Positions 43,226-53,046 of a stretch of DNA of 64,000 nucleotides are shown here, piece after piece; position 1 is the first letter of the stretch, and each line of letters begins with the position of its first letter. The position numbers and the translations under genes are program-made. The DNA is from Halomonas sp. KAO (GTDB taxonomy: Bacteria; Pseudomonadota; Gammaproteobacteria; Pseudomonadales; Halomonadaceae): positions 17,777-81,776 of the forward strand of contig NZ_JADNRL010000008.1 in the NCBI RefSeq assembly GCF_015595025.1. Reading direction: 5' to 3'. Under the pieces are notes generated by a model. The model ran no database searches. It was not told where the DNA came from and saw only the letters and a list, made by a program, of their open reading frames with translations.

Positions 43226-43563
43226 CTTCCTCTACCTATCGGAGCCACTACTGGTTCACTAACCGCTAAGCTCGCTTGACGGTGAAGATGATGGGCCTGT
43301 CCAAGAAACCTGACAGTCATCGATTGTGTAAACTCAACAGGATGTTCACGGAAAGGCCCAGCCGGCTAGCCATTGAGTGGTAACTCATACTTGTTCGTCT
43401 GCTAATATTTAACCACTTTGTTGGTCAGCAGGGGCATCAAAGGAAAATGTAATGTTTGTGTTAAAGCTATAGCCTGCATCACTTCTGAACACAATTGATG
43501 AACGGGCGCTATATGATAGGTATACTGTTATTGTATATGAATTATATTTTTTAAGGAATTTCT
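43226..43563. other. Intergenic region before hutC with a possible mobile-element scar
   Basis: No gene is seen. GGGCCTGTCC (43293-43302) and GGAAAGGCCC (43350-43359) form a nearly perfect inverted pair (9 of 10), around 47 bases, possibly the scar of an insertion sequence or a small repeat. From about 43400 the sequence is AT-rich and probably holds the hutC promoter. TGTATATGAA at 43532-43541 resembles the TGTATATACA sites found before the hut operon. Confidence 0.4.
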
Positions 43564-44280
43564 ATGGCCACTACCTTGCCCCTCTATCAGCAGATACAGC
43601 AGCACCTGCTGGATAAGATCAACAGTGGTGAATGGCCTTCACATCACCAAATCCCCCCTGAGGAGCAGCTGGCCCGTGATTTCCAGGTCAGTCGCATGAC
43701 CGCTAACAAAGCGATACGTGACCTGGTCCAGAAAGGCTATTTAACCCGCCAACCAGGGCTTGGCACCTTCGTCACTGATCGCAAGTCAGAGTCGTCGCTT
43801 GTTGAGGTATATAACATCGCTGAGGAGGTTCGGTCACGCGGCCACTACTATAGTAATAAGTTACTGATTTGCGAAGCGATAGAAGCCGATGATGAAATAG
43901 CGTTGCGTTTAGGCATGCGACTTGGTAGCCGAGTTTTTCACACTTTAATCCTCCATCTAGAAAATGAGGTGCCGATCCAGCTTGAGGACCGTTTCGTTAA
44001 TCCGCGCTGGGCCCCGGATTATCTTGATACTGACTTCTCACACCACACACCTAATGAAGTGTTGGTGGCCGAATTTCCCATCACGGATGTGGAGCACATT
44101 GTGGAAGCGGTGCTACCTGATCATCAGGCAGCTGAATGGCTAGCTATCGATATGATGAGCCCTTGCCTGAGCATGGTTAGGCGTACTTGGTCGGGCGAGC
44201 AATTGATTAGCTATGCGCGACTGCTCCACCCCGGTGAGCGCTATAAGCTGCGCTCCTCGATGCATCGTGAGCCGACATGA
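43564..44280 (+). CDS. hutC: Histidine-utilisation repressor HutC (GntR/UTRA)
   Basis: A 238-residue regulator with AAGGAA before ATG 43564. The winged helix reads IPPEEQLARDFQVSRMTANK and LVQKGYLTRQPGLGTFV. The UTRA domain has the HutC-typical PIQLEDRFVNPRWAPDYLDT, EHIVEAVLP and SPCLSMVRRTWSGEQLIS, ending LLHPGERYKL. HutC binds urocanate and releases hut operators. In Pseudomonas the operators are TGTATATACA-like; copies of that palindrome sit before hutI and the divergent permease gene here. Its AT-rich codons differ from the very GC-rich hut enzymes. Confidence 0.92.
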   Translation: MATTLPLYQQIQQHLLDKINSGEWPSHHQIPPEEQLARDFQVSRMTANKAIRDLVQKGYLTRQPGLGTFVTDRKSESSLVEVYNIAEEVRSRGHYYSNKLLICEAIEADDEIALRLGMRLGSRVFHTLILHLENEVPIQLEDRFVNPRWAPDYLDTDFSHHTPNEVLVAEFPITDVEHIVEAVLPDHQAAEWLAIDMMSPCLSMVRRTWSGEQLISYARLLHPGERYKLRSSMHREPT

Positions 44281-44304
44281 GTGCGCAATTGAGCTGCTAC
44301 TAAT

Positions 44305-44334
44305 GCAAACGGCCGGGGATTCCCGGCCGTTTGC
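44305..44334. terminator. Strong bidirectional hairpin between hutC and the permease gene
   Basis: GCAAACGGCCGGG pairs perfectly with CCCGGCCGTTTGC around the loop GATT. The A/T-rich ends of the stem and the convergent genes on both sides make a bidirectional rho-independent terminator likely. Confidence 0.75.
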
Positions 44335-44356
44335 GTAAGCGAGGCTGAAGGCAGTG

Positions 44357-45679
44357 TCAGCCGGCCAGTGTTTGCACAAGATAGCCGGTCGGCACCGCGA
44401 GCAGTAGGCTCAGGGCCACGCGAATGAACCACACCACCAGCATGCGGCCCACCGACAGTGGAATGCTGGTGGAAAGGATGCACGGGATCGAGGCCGAGAA
44501 GAACAGCACGGCGGATACCGACACCACGCCGGCGGCGAAGCGAGCAGCGAACTCGGCCTCTGCCATCAGCAGCGCTGGCAGGAACATCTCGGCGAGCCCG
44601 GCGGCTGAGGCTTGCGCCAGGGCGGCGGCATCCGCCACGCCCCAAACCGCCACGAAAGGGTAGAAGAGCCAGCCCAGCCACTCGAACAGCGGGGTGTACT
44701 TGGCAACCAGTAGGCCCAGCAGTCCCACCGACATGATGGATGGCAGGATGCTGATCGCCATCACCAGTCCTTCCTTGAAGTTGAGCGCCACGCTGCGATG
44801 CAGACTCGGAGCCTTCTCGGCCACGTCCAGTCCGATCCTCCAGGCAGTACTCAGGCGCTTGCCGGGCACCGTTTCTGGCTCGCCATCCTCGGCGCTGTCA
44901 TCCATCCGCGAGAGCGGCGGCAGACGCACGGTGACCGCGGTGACGACGAAGGTGATTAGCAGGGTCAGCCAGAAGTAGAGGTTCCAAATGTCCATCAGGT
45001 TAAGCGTCTTGGCCACGATGATCATGAAGGTGGCCGAGACCGTGGAGAAGCCGGTGGCGATAATAGCCGCCTCCCGTGCCGAGTACTGGCCGGCCTGATA
45101 GACCTGGTTGGTGATCAGCAAACCAATAGAGTAGCTGCCCACGAAGGAGGCTACGGCATCGATGGCCGAGCGCCCTGGTGTGCGCCAGATGGGGCGCATC
45201 ACCGGCTGCACCAGCACGCCGATCAACTCCAGAAGACCATAGCTGATTAGCAGCGCCAGGAAGATGGCGCCGATCGGCACGATCAGGCCCACCGGAATCA
45301 CTAGCTTGTCGAACAGGAAGGGCAGCATATCCGGCTCATGCAGGAAGCCCGGCCCCCATCCTGTCAGCGCCATCACCGCGGCGGCGATACCGGCAAACTT
45401 TAGCCCCGTGAAGATGCGCTCGGTCAGATTGCGGTTCCAGTAGCCGCGAATCAGCGGATAGGTTGCGCCGGCAACGATCAGTGTTAGGGCATAGAGCCCA
45501 CTGGCTTCTCCAAGCAGTGCGCGTGCGCCGGTCACCAGATGATCCAGCGGGATGGTGCGCTTACTGGCGATCTCGATGGGTACGAAGAAGATTAGGATGC
45601 CCAGCGTACTGGGCAGGAACAGCTTGAGCAGGGTAGCGGCAGCGGCGGGTTGCCGAGCCTGGGGGGGTTGGCGATTCAT
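44357..45679 (-). CDS. YjiH-family membrane protein, probable permease of the hut-like island
   Basis: A 440-residue polytopic protein; ATG at 45679 (GTG at 45685 possible). About ten hydrophobic helices are present. TLGILIFFVPIEIASKRTIP near residue 27 and the repeated nucleoside-recognition (Gate)-type blocks PGRSAIDAVASFVGSYSIGL and YSAREAAIIATGFSTVSATF are typical of YjiH-family proteins. It is divergent from hutI and shares a promoter region carrying two TGTATATACA palindromes, so it is probably under HutC control and imports the imidazole substrate. Transport activity is inferred. Confidence 0.82.
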   Translation of the reverse strand: MNRQPPQARQPAAAATLLKLFLPSTLGILIFFVPIEIASKRTIPLDHLVTGARALLGEASGLYALTLIVAGATYPLIRGYWNRNLTERIFTGLKFAGIAAAVMALTGWGPGFLHEPDMLPFLFDKLVIPVGLIVPIGAIFLALLISYGLLELIGVLVQPVMRPIWRTPGRSAIDAVASFVGSYSIGLLITNQVYQAGQYSAREAAIIATGFSTVSATFMIIVAKTLNLMDIWNLYFWLTLLITFVVTAVTVRLPPLSRMDDSAEDGEPETVPGKRLSTAWRIGLDVAEKAPSLHRSVALNFKEGLVMAISILPSIMSVGLLGLLVAKYTPLFEWLGWLFYPFVAVWGVADAAALAQASAAGLAEMFLPALLMAEAEFAARFAAGVVSVSAVLFFSASIPCILSTSIPLSVGRMLVVWFIRVALSLLLAVPTGYLVQTLAG

Positions 45680-45740
45680 GGGCACGCCTCTTGTCTTGTG
45701 CCGTGCAGTGACTGGATCGGATTAGGCATCTTGCCTTTTA

Positions 45741-45750
45741 TGTATATACA
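45741..45750. promoter_or_regulatory. Predicted HutC operator (permease side)
   Basis: TGTATATACA, a perfect 10-base palindrome, about 60 bases before the permease start. It is identical to the site at 45963 and to the core of known HutC operators. Confidence 0.65.
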
Positions 45751-45962
45751 AATGTAAGGCAGCCGCGTGTCCCTGCCTAGTCGAGGGGGTTAGACATTGG
45801 TCGAGTTTTTCAGCACGAGATGATCATAGAGTAGAGCCAGTTTCACTTCCATTTTATTGTTTTCATAGTTTTTTTCGTATCTATGCCCCTTGGTGCGTGC
45901 GTCTTGTCACCCACTGTTTCTTGCCAAGGCGGCTTGACGAGCTCCAGGGGGTTGGGCTTAGT

Positions 45963-45972
45963 TGTATATACA
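45963..45972. promoter_or_regulatory. Predicted HutC operator (hutI side)
   Basis: TGTATATACA, a perfect palindrome 40 bases before the hutI start codon, in a position to block the promoter of the hutI-G-U operon. Confidence 0.68.
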
Positions 45973-46012
45973 TTGAGTTTGCATCCGCTGAGCCACTCTG
46001 GAGGAGGCCTCC

Positions 46013-47230
46013 ATGTCGAATACCACCACCAAGCGTCGCCTTTGGCGCGATATCCACGTCTTCGATGGTCTGCGTACCCTGCCCGAGCCCATGGCCGTCG
46101 TCACTGAAGGGGCGCGGGTTGTAACGCTTGTGCCGATGCGGGAGTTCGGGGAAGGGCTGGCGGAAGGCTGCCATGACATGGGCCGCGGTGGCGTGATGAC
46201 CCCAGGCCTGGTGGATTGTCATACCCACCTGGTGTTTGGCGGCTCCCGTGCTGACGAGTTCGAGGCGCGCCTGGAAGGGGTGAGCTACGAGGAGATCTCC
46301 CGGCGTGGCGGTGGCATCCTGAGCACCGTGACGGCCACACGGGAAGCCAGCGAGGACCAGCTGCTTGAGCTGGCACGGCCGCGTCTCGAGGCGCTGATCG
46401 CCGATGGTGTTACCACCGTGGAGATCAAATCTGGCTACGGCCTGACGGTCGAGGACGAATTGAAGATGCTGCGCGTGGCGCGTCGCCTCGGCGAGGAGCT
46501 TCCGGTGCAGGTAGTGACCACACTGCTGGGCGCCCATGCGCTGCCGCCCGAGTTCAAGGATGACAGCGACGGCTATATCGACCTGATATGCCAGGAGATG
46601 ATCCCGGCCGCCGCCAAGGAAGGCCTTGCCGATGCCGTCGATGTGTTCTGCGAGAAGATCGCCTTCTCGGTGGCGCAGTGCGAGCGGGTCTTCGAGGCTG
46701 CCGAGGCCCATGGGCTGCCGATCAAGGCGCATGCCGAGCAGCTCTCCAACCTGGGTGGCACCGCCATGGCGGCGCGTCACGGTGCGCTCTCCGCCGATCA
46801 TATCGAGTATCTGGATGACGCGGGCATCAAAGCCATGCGCCAGGCCGGCAGCGTCGCGGTGATCTTGCCCGGCGCCTTCCATACCCTGCGCGAGACCCAG
46901 CAACCTCCCATCGCGGCGCTGCGCGAGGCCGGGGTGCCCATGGCGGTGGCCACCGACGCCAACCCGGGCAGCTCGCCGCTGTTCATGCCCACGCTGATGC
47001 TGAACCTGGCCTGCACCCTGTTTCGGCTGACGCCCCAGGAGGCATTGGCCGGTATGACCGCCCATGGGGCGGCCGCCCTCGGGCTCAAGGGAGGGGGGCG
47101 GATCCAGGAGGGGGCTACCGCCGATCTGTGCATCTGGGATATCGATACCCCAGCCGCATTGGCCTATGCCGTTCAGCCTGGTCGCCTGCGCCAGCGCCTG
47201 TTCCAGGGGGAGCTGACCCATGCCGTCTGA
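46013..47230 (+). CDS. hutI: Imidazolonepropionase HutI
   Basis: A 405-residue amidohydrolase that opens the ring of 4-imidazolone-5-propionate to N-formimino-glutamate. The metal ligands are visible: [15 protein letters not shown] supplies the first HxH (about residues 66-68), [10 protein letters not shown] the next His, and [17 protein letters not shown] the Asp. [20 protein letters not shown] is another HutI signature. Full length. It overlaps hutG by 11 bases. It is the first gene after the predicted HutC operator, so it should be induced by urocanate. Confidence 0.95.
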   Translation: MSNTTTKRRLWRDIHVFDGLRTLPEPMAVVTEGARVVTLVPMREFGEGLAEGCHDMGRGGVMTPGLVDCHTHLVFGGSRADEFEARLEGVSYEEISRRGGGILSTVTATREASEDQLLELARPRLEALIADGVTTVEIKSGYGLTVEDELKMLRVARRLGEELPVQVVTTLLGAHALPPEFKDDSDGYIDLICQEMIPAAAKEGLADAVDVFCEKIAFSVAQCERVFEAAEAHGLPIKAHAEQLSNLGGTAMAARHGALSADHIEYLDDAGIKAMRQAGSVAVILPGAFHTLRETQQPPIAALREAGVPMAVATDANPGSSPLFMPTLMLNLACTLFRLTPQEALAGMTAHGAAALGLKGGGRIQEGATADLCIWDIDTPAALAYAVQPGRLRQRLFQGELTHAV

Positions 47231-48182
47231 TACCTCGCTTCACTACGGCTTCGACAGTTCTCTGTGGCAAGGGCGCACCGATCCCGAGCCCGACAGCGAA
47301 CGCTGGCACCAGAAGGTCCAGGCGCTGACCGAGGGCGCTGCCCCCGGCTGCGCACTGTTGGGCTTCGCCTGCGATGCCGGCGTGGCTCGCAACCAGGGCC
47401 GCATCGGTGCGGCCGAAGGTCCCGAGGCCATGCGCCGCGCCCTGGCACCGCTGGCCTGGCACCGCCGAGGGCCTGCCTATGACGCCGGTGACGTGCGTTG
47501 TGAGGGCGATGTCATGGAAGAGGCCCAGCAGGCGCTGGCCGATCGGCTCGCCGCGCTGCTGGGCGAAGGGCACCTGCCCATCGTGCTGGGTGGCGGTCAT
47601 GAGGTGGCCTATGCAAGCTGGTCGGGGCTTGCCCAGCATCTGGCGACCAGCGAAGAGACGGCGCCACGCGTCGGTATCGTCAATCTGGATGCCCATTTCG
47701 ATCTGCGCGACCCGCGGCACGTGCGCTCCTCGGGCACGCCCTTTTCCCAGATTGCCAACGAATGCGAGGAGCGCGGTTGGGCATTTCACTATGCCTGCCT
47801 GGGGGTGAGCCGTGCCGCCAATACGCGAGCACTGTTCGGCCGCGCCGACGAGCTTGGGGTTCTGGTGCGTGAGGATCGCGAGATCACCGCGTCACGCCTG
47901 ACCAACATCGAGCAGGACCTCGCCGGCTTTATCCACGACTGCGACCACGTCTATCTGACCATCGACCTGGACGTGCTGCCTGCCGCCGAGGCTCCCGGGG
48001 TGAGCGCACCGGCTGCTCGTGGCGTTGCACTAGATCTGATCGAGCCGCTGATCGAGGGCATACGAGATAGCGACAAGCTGCGCCTGGCCGACCTAGCCGA
48101 GCTAAACCCCAGTCACGATATCGACAACCGCACTGCCAGGGCGGCAGCACGGCTTGTTCACCTGCTGACATTAAACGGCTGA
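47220..48182 (+). CDS. hutG: Formimidoylglutamase HutG (arginase/ureohydrolase family)
   Basis: A 320-residue hydrolase that turns N-formimino-L-glutamate into glutamate and formamide. The binuclear manganese motifs of the arginase family are present: [24 protein letters not shown] and [20 protein letters not shown]. The upstream GAPCAVGR-like region is replaced by [20 protein letters not shown], normal for HutG. There is no HutF or second HutG-type deformylase nearby, so the one-step formamide route is expected. Start ATG 47220 lies inside hutI. Confidence 0.93.
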   Translation: MPSDTSLHYGFDSSLWQGRTDPEPDSERWHQKVQALTEGAAPGCALLGFACDAGVARNQGRIGAAEGPEAMRRALAPLAWHRRGPAYDAGDVRCEGDVMEEAQQALADRLAALLGEGHLPIVLGGGHEVAYASWSGLAQHLATSEETAPRVGIVNLDAHFDLRDPRHVRSSGTPFSQIANECEERGWAFHYACLGVSRAANTRALFGRADELGVLVREDREITASRLTNIEQDLAGFIHDCDHVYLTIDLDVLPAAEAPGVSAPAARGVALDLIEPLIEGIRDSDKLRLADLAELNPSHDIDNRTARAAARLVHLLTLNG

Positions 48183-48216
48183 ACTACAGCCACTTTTAAC
48201 ACGAGGAAATCGATAA

Positions 48217-49893
48217 ATGAGCATCCAAGACAAACGCCACGACACCAGCCGCAAGATTGCCGCTCCTACCGGTAGCGAGATCAGCTGCAAGAGCTGGCTG
48301 ACCGAGGCCCCGCTGCGCATGCTGATGAACAACCTGCATCCCGACGTAGCCGAGCGGCCCGAGGATCTGGTGGTGTATGGCGGCATCGGCCGTGCTGCTC
48401 GCGACTGGGAGTGCTACGACAAGATCGTCGAGACCCTGCAGCGTCTGGAGGATACCCAGACCCTGCTGGTGCAGTCCGGTAAGCCGGTGGGCGTCTTCGA
48501 GACCCACAAGGACGCGCCGCGCGTGTTGATCGCCAACTCCAATCTGGTGCCTGCCTGGGCCAACTGGGAACACTTCAACGAGCTGGACCGCAAGGGCCTG
48601 ATGATGTACGGCCAGATGACCGCAGGCTCTTGGATCTACATTGCTTCCCAGGGCATCGTTCAGGGCACCTACGAGACCTTTGTCGAGGCCGGTCGCCAGC
48701 ACTTCGGCGGCGAGCTCAAGGGTCGCTGGATTCTCACCGCCGGCCTTGGTGGCATGGGGGGTGCACAACCGCTGGCGGCCAGTATGGCTGGTGCCTGCTC
48801 GCTCAACATCGAGTGCCAGCAGACCAGCATCGACTTCCGCCTGCGTACTCGCTATCTCGACGAGCAGGCCAAAGATCTGGACGACGCCCTGGCCCGCATC
48901 GAGAAATACACCAAGGATGGCCAGGCGGTCTCCATCGGCCTGTGTGCCAACGCCGCAGATGTGCTACCGGAACTGGTCAAGCGAGGGGTCAAGCCGGACA
49001 TGGTCACCGACCAGACCAGTGCCCACGACCCCCTGCATGGCTACCTGCCCTCCGGCTGGAGCTGGGAGGAGTACGTGGCGCGAGGCAAGGCCGAGCCCGA
49101 GGCCACCATCAAGGCCGCCAAGCAGTCCATGGCGGTGCATGTTCGGGCGATGCTCGACTTCCAGAAGATGGGCGTGCCGACTTTCGACTACGGCAACAAC
49201 ATCCGCCAAATGGCGATGGAAGAGGGCGTCGAGAATGCCTTCGATTTCCCTGGCTTCGTGCCGGCCTATATCCGTCCGCTATTCTGCCAGGGTATCGGCC
49301 CGTTCCGCTGGGCGGCGCTCTCCGGCGACCCCGAAGATATCTACAAGACCGACCAGAAGGTCAAGGAGCTGATTCCCGACGATCCGCACCTACACAACTG
49401 GCTCGACATGGCGCGCGAGCGCATCAGCTTCCAGGGCCTGCCGGCACGCATCTGCTGGGTCGGCCTCAAGGACCGCGCCCGCCTGGGCCAGGCCTTCAAC
49501 GAGATGGTCAAGAACGGCGAGCTAAAGGCGCCCGTGGTCATCGGTCGTGACCACCTGGATTCCGGTTCGGTGGCCAGCCCCAACCGCGAGACCGAGTCGA
49601 TGATGGACGGCTCTGACGCCGTCTCTGACTGGCCGCTGCTGAATGCCCTGCTCAACACTGCCGGCGGCGCCACATGGGTGTCACTGCATCATGGTGGTGG
49701 CGTGGGCATGGGCTACTCCCAGCATGCAGGAGTCGTGATTGTTTGTGATGGCACCGACGATGCCCATGCTCGTCTAGGACGAGTGCTGCGTAATGATCCT
49801 GCCACTGGTGTAATGCGCCACGCTGATGCTGGTTACGATATTGCTAAGGATTGCGCCCGTGAAAATGGGCTCGATCTGCCGATGATCAAGTAG
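48217..49893 (+). CDS. hutU: Urocanate hydratase HutU
   Basis: A 558-residue NAD-dependent hydratase that adds water to urocanate to give 4-imidazolone-5-propionate. Family blocks are intact: [21 protein letters not shown] sequence (here [19 protein letters not shown]), [37 protein letters not shown] and [20 protein letters not shown]. Full length for the family (about 555-560 residues). It is the third hut enzyme in order I-G-U. No histidine ammonia-lyase (HutH) follows; an inverted repeat and a CoA-transferase gene take that place. Confidence 0.96.
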   Translation: MSIQDKRHDTSRKIAAPTGSEISCKSWLTEAPLRMLMNNLHPDVAERPEDLVVYGGIGRAARDWECYDKIVETLQRLEDTQTLLVQSGKPVGVFETHKDAPRVLIANSNLVPAWANWEHFNELDRKGLMMYGQMTAGSWIYIASQGIVQGTYETFVEAGRQHFGGELKGRWILTAGLGGMGGAQPLAASMAGACSLNIECQQTSIDFRLRTRYLDEQAKDLDDALARIEKYTKDGQAVSIGLCANAADVLPELVKRGVKPDMVTDQTSAHDPLHGYLPSGWSWEEYVARGKAEPEATIKAAKQSMAVHVRAMLDFQKMGVPTFDYGNNIRQMAMEEGVENAFDFPGFVPAYIRPLFCQGIGPFRWAALSGDPEDIYKTDQKVKELIPDDPHLHNWLDMARERISFQGLPARICWVGLKDRARLGQAFNEMVKNGELKAPVVIGRDHLDSGSVASPNRETESMMDGSDAVSDWPLLNALLNTAGGATWVSLHHGGGVGMGYSQHAGVVIVCDGTDDAHARLGRVLRNDPATGVMRHADAGYDIAKDCARENGLDLPMIK

Positions 49894-49912
49894 TCAATAG
49901 ATAAAAATACAT

Positions 49913-49937
49913 ACAGGCACTCAATATGAGTGCCTGT
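49913..49937 (+). terminator. Perfect 11-bp hairpin between hutU and the CoA-transferase gene
   Basis: ACAGGCACTCA and TGAGTGCCTGT flank the loop ATA, ending 26 bases before the CoA-transferase start. There is no T-tract, so it may act as an attenuator or RNA-processing site, not a full stop. It marks the change from GC-rich hut genes to the AT-richer pair downstream. Confidence 0.5.
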
Positions 49938-49962
49938 TATAGAGGCAAAGGAAAAGGTGACT

Positions 49963-51078
49963 ATGCAACCACTACAGGGTGTTACCGTTCTTGACCTTTC
50001 GCGCGTTCTAGCCGGCCCTTATTGTACTTCAATGCTGGCCGATTTAGGTGCCGATGTCATAAAGATTGAAACTGAAAGTGGAGATGATAGTCGCAATATT
50101 GCACCATTTGTTGAGAATGAGAGTATATATTTTTCAATTATTAATCGGGGGAAGAAGAGCATTTGCTTGAATTTGAAAAACCCCGAAGATCAGGCTCGCT
50201 TTGATTCGCTTTGTGAAAAAGCAGATGTGGTTGTGGAAAACTTCCGACCTGGAGTAACCAAGCGGCTGGGTATAGATGAAAAGACGCTTCGTGAACGCTA
50301 CCCAAGTTTAATCTACTGTTCCATTTCAGGTTTTGGGCAGACAGGACCTATGACTGCCAAGCCAGCGTATGACATCATTGCCCAGGCCTTGTCCGGCCTC
50401 ATGGCAGCTACAGGCCCTGATGGCGGACCACCGACCCGAATTGGCGAGTCTATGGGGGATGTGTGCGCTGGTATGTTCGCCAGTTGGTCAATTTGTGCGG
50501 CCTTGTTCCAACGTGAGCGTGACCCTCATCGTAACGGCTGTTACCTCGACGTATCCATGCTCGATTGTCTGTTCTCCATGCAGGTCACCAATCTCGCTCA
50601 GTATGTTGCAAATGACAAGGCGCCTTCGCCTATTGGTAACCGACATCCTCTCTCCGCTCCTTTCGATAGCTTCCAGGCAAGCGACGGAAAAGTGATTGTT
50701 GCCGTCATTACAAACAGCTTGTTTAAACGTCTAATCGAATGTATGGAGATGCATGAATTAAGTAGCGACGAACGGTTCACTAGTGACGAGCAACGCTGCC
50801 TTCATCAGGGAGAGCTTAAAGCTATTATTGAGGGCTGGACTAGCAAGTACACGGTAAAAGAGGTGTGCGAGAAGCTTGATAACGCCGGTGTGCCTGCTTC
50901 ACCAATTTGGGATATTAAACAACTCTCACAATCCGAACATGCTAAAGAACGCGGGTTGCTTCTGAATATGGGCAGCTGGCGGTCTCCAGCTCAGCCTGTC
51001 TATTTTAACGGGAAGAAAGTCGCCAACAATCAACCCGCGCCGAAGCTTGGGCAGCACGATAATTTAATTAAGAGGTAA
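49963..51078 (+). CDS. Class III CoA-transferase (CaiB/BaiF family)
   Basis: A 371-residue enzyme; ATG 49963 is preferred over a GTG at 49930. The typical start VTVLDLSRVLAGPYCTSMLA with LADLGADVIKIE, then NRGKKSICLNLKNPE, the catalytic-Asp region (TRIGESMGDVCAGM, probable D near 169) and NRHPLSAPFDSF identify family III, which moves CoA between carboxylic acids. In this context it may load CoA onto imidazolepropionate and release urocanate from urocanyl-CoA; that is my inference. It is clearly lower in GC than hutU and etfB, so it probably came separately. Confidence 0.88.
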   Translation: MQPLQGVTVLDLSRVLAGPYCTSMLADLGADVIKIETESGDDSRNIAPFVENESIYFSIINRGKKSICLNLKNPEDQARFDSLCEKADVVVENFRPGVTKRLGIDEKTLRERYPSLIYCSISGFGQTGPMTAKPAYDIIAQALSGLMAATGPDGGPPTRIGESMGDVCAGMFASWSICAALFQRERDPHRNGCYLDVSMLDCLFSMQVTNLAQYVANDKAPSPIGNRHPLSAPFDSFQASDGKVIVAVITNSLFKRLIECMEMHELSSDERFTSDEQRCLHQGELKAIIEGWTSKYTVKEVCEKLDNAGVPASPIWDIKQLSQSEHAKERGLLLNMGSWRSPAQPVYFNGKKVANNQPAPKLGQHDNLIKR

Positions 51079-51085
51079 CTGTGTC

Positions 51086-52219
51086 ATGAATTTTACGTTC
51101 ACTGATGACGAAATTGCGTTCCAGGATGCCGCCAAGAAGGTCTCAGCCGAGGTGCTGAAAAATAACGCTAAGCACTATGACGAAACTCGAGAGTTCTGTT
51201 CTGATAGTCTAAAGGCTCTGGGGGAGCTCGGGTTTTGGGGGATGAATCTTCCGTCTGAATATGACGGTGTCGATATCAGTAGCATTGGTATGACGCTGGC
51301 CGTCGAGGAAGTCGCCTACTATTGTGCTGCCACTTGCTCCTCATTGACTGCCCACTTCTTGTCTACCGACTCTATCCTGATAGGTGGTACCAAACAGCAG
51401 AAGCAGGACTTTCTGCCACGCTGTGCTGCCGGAGAGCTACTCGGTGCTTTCGCTTTGACCGAACCCGGCGCCGGCTCCAATCCGGCTGAGATGCGCACCA
51501 AGGCAACACGAACTGAAGAAGGCTGGCATCTTACAGGCACCAAGCACTACATCACTAATGGTGCCTATGCTGACTTCCTGGTTGTTTATGCCAAAACGGA
51601 TCCAGAGGCTGGTCATAAAGGTATTTCGGCATTTCTGATTGAACGTGGCACCGAAGGCATTGAGTATGCAAGTCCTGAAAAGACACTCGGACTACGTGGC
51701 AGTCATATTTATGAAATAAGCTTTGATTGCGTCGTGCCTGAAAGCGCTCTCCTGGGAGAGGAAGGGGCTGGCTTTTCCACTGCTATGGAGGTTCTGGATC
51801 GTGGACGTGTGGAAATAGCCGCCATGAGCTTGGGTATCGCACGAGCAGCATATGACGATAGCTTGGCATGGTCAAAAGATCGAGTTGTAAGTGGTAAGCC
51901 CTTGTGTAGACACCAGGGTATTCAATGGAAGTTGGCTGAAATGCACACTCAATTGGAAGCAGCGAAAATGGTCACCTACAAGGCAGCTGATTCGCGAGAC
52001 TCGGATCGGCGCTTTAGCGTGGAATCTGCTGTTGCTAAGCTATTTGCTTCCGAAGCAGCGGCCATGATTACAGATAATGCTGTACAGATTCATGGTGGCT
52101 ACGGCTATAGCAGTGATCTCCCTATAGAGCGTTACTACCGAGATGCCCGTATCACACGAATTTTCGAAGGTACTTCGGAAATTCAGAAACTAATCATAGG
52201 TCGTGCCATTACTTCTTAA
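51086..52219 (+). CDS. Acyl-CoA dehydrogenase
   Basis: A 377-residue flavoenzyme of the short/medium-chain acyl-CoA dehydrogenase type. Conserved blocks: [20 protein letters not shown] (FAD and substrate loop), [41 protein letters not shown] (here [14 protein letters not shown]) and [19 protein letters not shown] with the probable catalytic base Glu361. It makes a 2,3-enoyl-CoA and passes electrons to ETF, which is encoded next. In this island the likely substrate is imidazolepropionyl-CoA, giving urocanyl-CoA; this is a hypothesis from context. AT-richer than the etf genes. Confidence 0.92.
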   Translation: MNFTFTDDEIAFQDAAKKVSAEVLKNNAKHYDETREFCSDSLKALGELGFWGMNLPSEYDGVDISSIGMTLAVEEVAYYCAATCSSLTAHFLSTDSILIGGTKQQKQDFLPRCAAGELLGAFALTEPGAGSNPAEMRTKATRTEEGWHLTGTKHYITNGAYADFLVVYAKTDPEAGHKGISAFLIERGTEGIEYASPEKTLGLRGSHIYEISFDCVVPESALLGEEGAGFSTAMEVLDRGRVEIAAMSLGIARAAYDDSLAWSKDRVVSGKPLCRHQGIQWKLAEMHTQLEAAKMVTYKAADSRDSDRRFSVESAVAKLFASEAAAMITDNAVQIHGGYGYSSDLPIERYYRDARITRIFEGTSEIQKLIIGRAITS

Positions 52220-52242
52220 TAGGCCAGCCCGGAGCTACAGCT

Positions 52243-53004
52243 ATGAAAGTACTCGTCGCGGTCAAACGCGTTATCGACTACAACGTCAAGATCCGTGTCA
52301 AGCCGGATAACTCCGACGTCGATCTCACCAACGTCAAGATGGCCATGAACCCCTTCTGCGAGATCGCGGTGGAAGAGGCGGTGCGTCTGAAGGAGAAGGG
52401 TGTAGCCACCGAGGTGGTCGCCGTCACCGTAGGCCCCAAGGCCGCGCAGGAGCAGCTGCGTACTGCCCTGGCGCTGGGGGCCGACCGCGCCATTCATGTC
52501 GAGAGCGACGAGCGCGTCGAGTCGCTGGGTGCCGCCAAGGCGCTGGCCAAGCTGGTCGAGGAGGAGCAGCCGGGCCTGGTCATCCTCGGCAAGCAGGCCA
52601 TCGACACCGATAACAACCAGACCGGCCAGATGCTCGCCGCGCTGACCGGCCTGCCCCAGGGCACCTTCGCCTCCGAAGTGGTTGTCAGCGGTGACGGGAC
52701 CGATGGAAAGGTGCAGGTGACCCGCGAGATCGACGGCGGCCTGCAGACCGTGGAGCTGACCCTGCCGGTCATCGTCACCACCGATCTGCGCCTGAACGAG
52801 CCGCGCTACGCCAAGCTGCCCGACATCATGAAGGCCAAGAAGAAGCCGCTGGATGTCAAGAGCCCGGCGGACCTCGGCGTCGAGGTGGCCAGCAAAACCC
52901 AGCTGCTCAAAGTCGAGCCGCCGGCCGAGCGACAGGGCGGCGTCAAGGTGAGCTCCGTGGATGAGCTGGTCGACAAACTCAAGAACGAAGCCAAGGTTCT
53001 TTGA
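52243..53004 (+). CDS. etfB: Electron transfer flavoprotein subunit beta
   Basis: A 253-residue subunit that binds AMP and docks acyl-CoA dehydrogenases. The start [20 protein letters not shown] and blocks [33 protein letters not shown] and [20 protein letters not shown] are classic EtfB. The recognition-loop region [20 protein letters not shown] is present. Codon use is again GC-rich like the hut genes. It takes electrons from the dehydrogenase encoded just before and forms a dimer with EtfA. Confidence 0.95.
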   Translation: MKVLVAVKRVIDYNVKIRVKPDNSDVDLTNVKMAMNPFCEIAVEEAVRLKEKGVATEVVAVTVGPKAAQEQLRTALALGADRAIHVESDERVESLGAAKALAKLVEEEQPGLVILGKQAIDTDNNQTGQMLAALTGLPQGTFASEVVVSGDGTDGKVQVTREIDGGLQTVELTLPVIVTTDLRLNEPRYAKLPDIMKAKKKPLDVKSPADLGVEVASKTQLLKVEPPAERQGGVKVSSVDELVDKLKNEAKVL

Positions 53005-53046
53005 ACATAACGTTTTGAAAACAGTTCTTTGAAAGGAGCGGAGCTA

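Larger units (their letters stand above)
45680..46012. promoter_or_regulatory. Divergent promoter region between the permease gene and hutI
   Basis: These 333 bases hold no gene. They carry two perfect palindromes, at 45741-45750 near the permease start and at 45963-45972 near the hutI start, and an AT-rich middle (45840-45890) where promoters would sit. GGAGGAGG at 46000-46007 is the hutI ribosome site. Confidence 0.65.

Noticed and set aside
43293..43359. Complete insertion sequence
   Set aside because: Only a 67-base stretch with inverted ends is present and there is no transposase; at best it is a scar.
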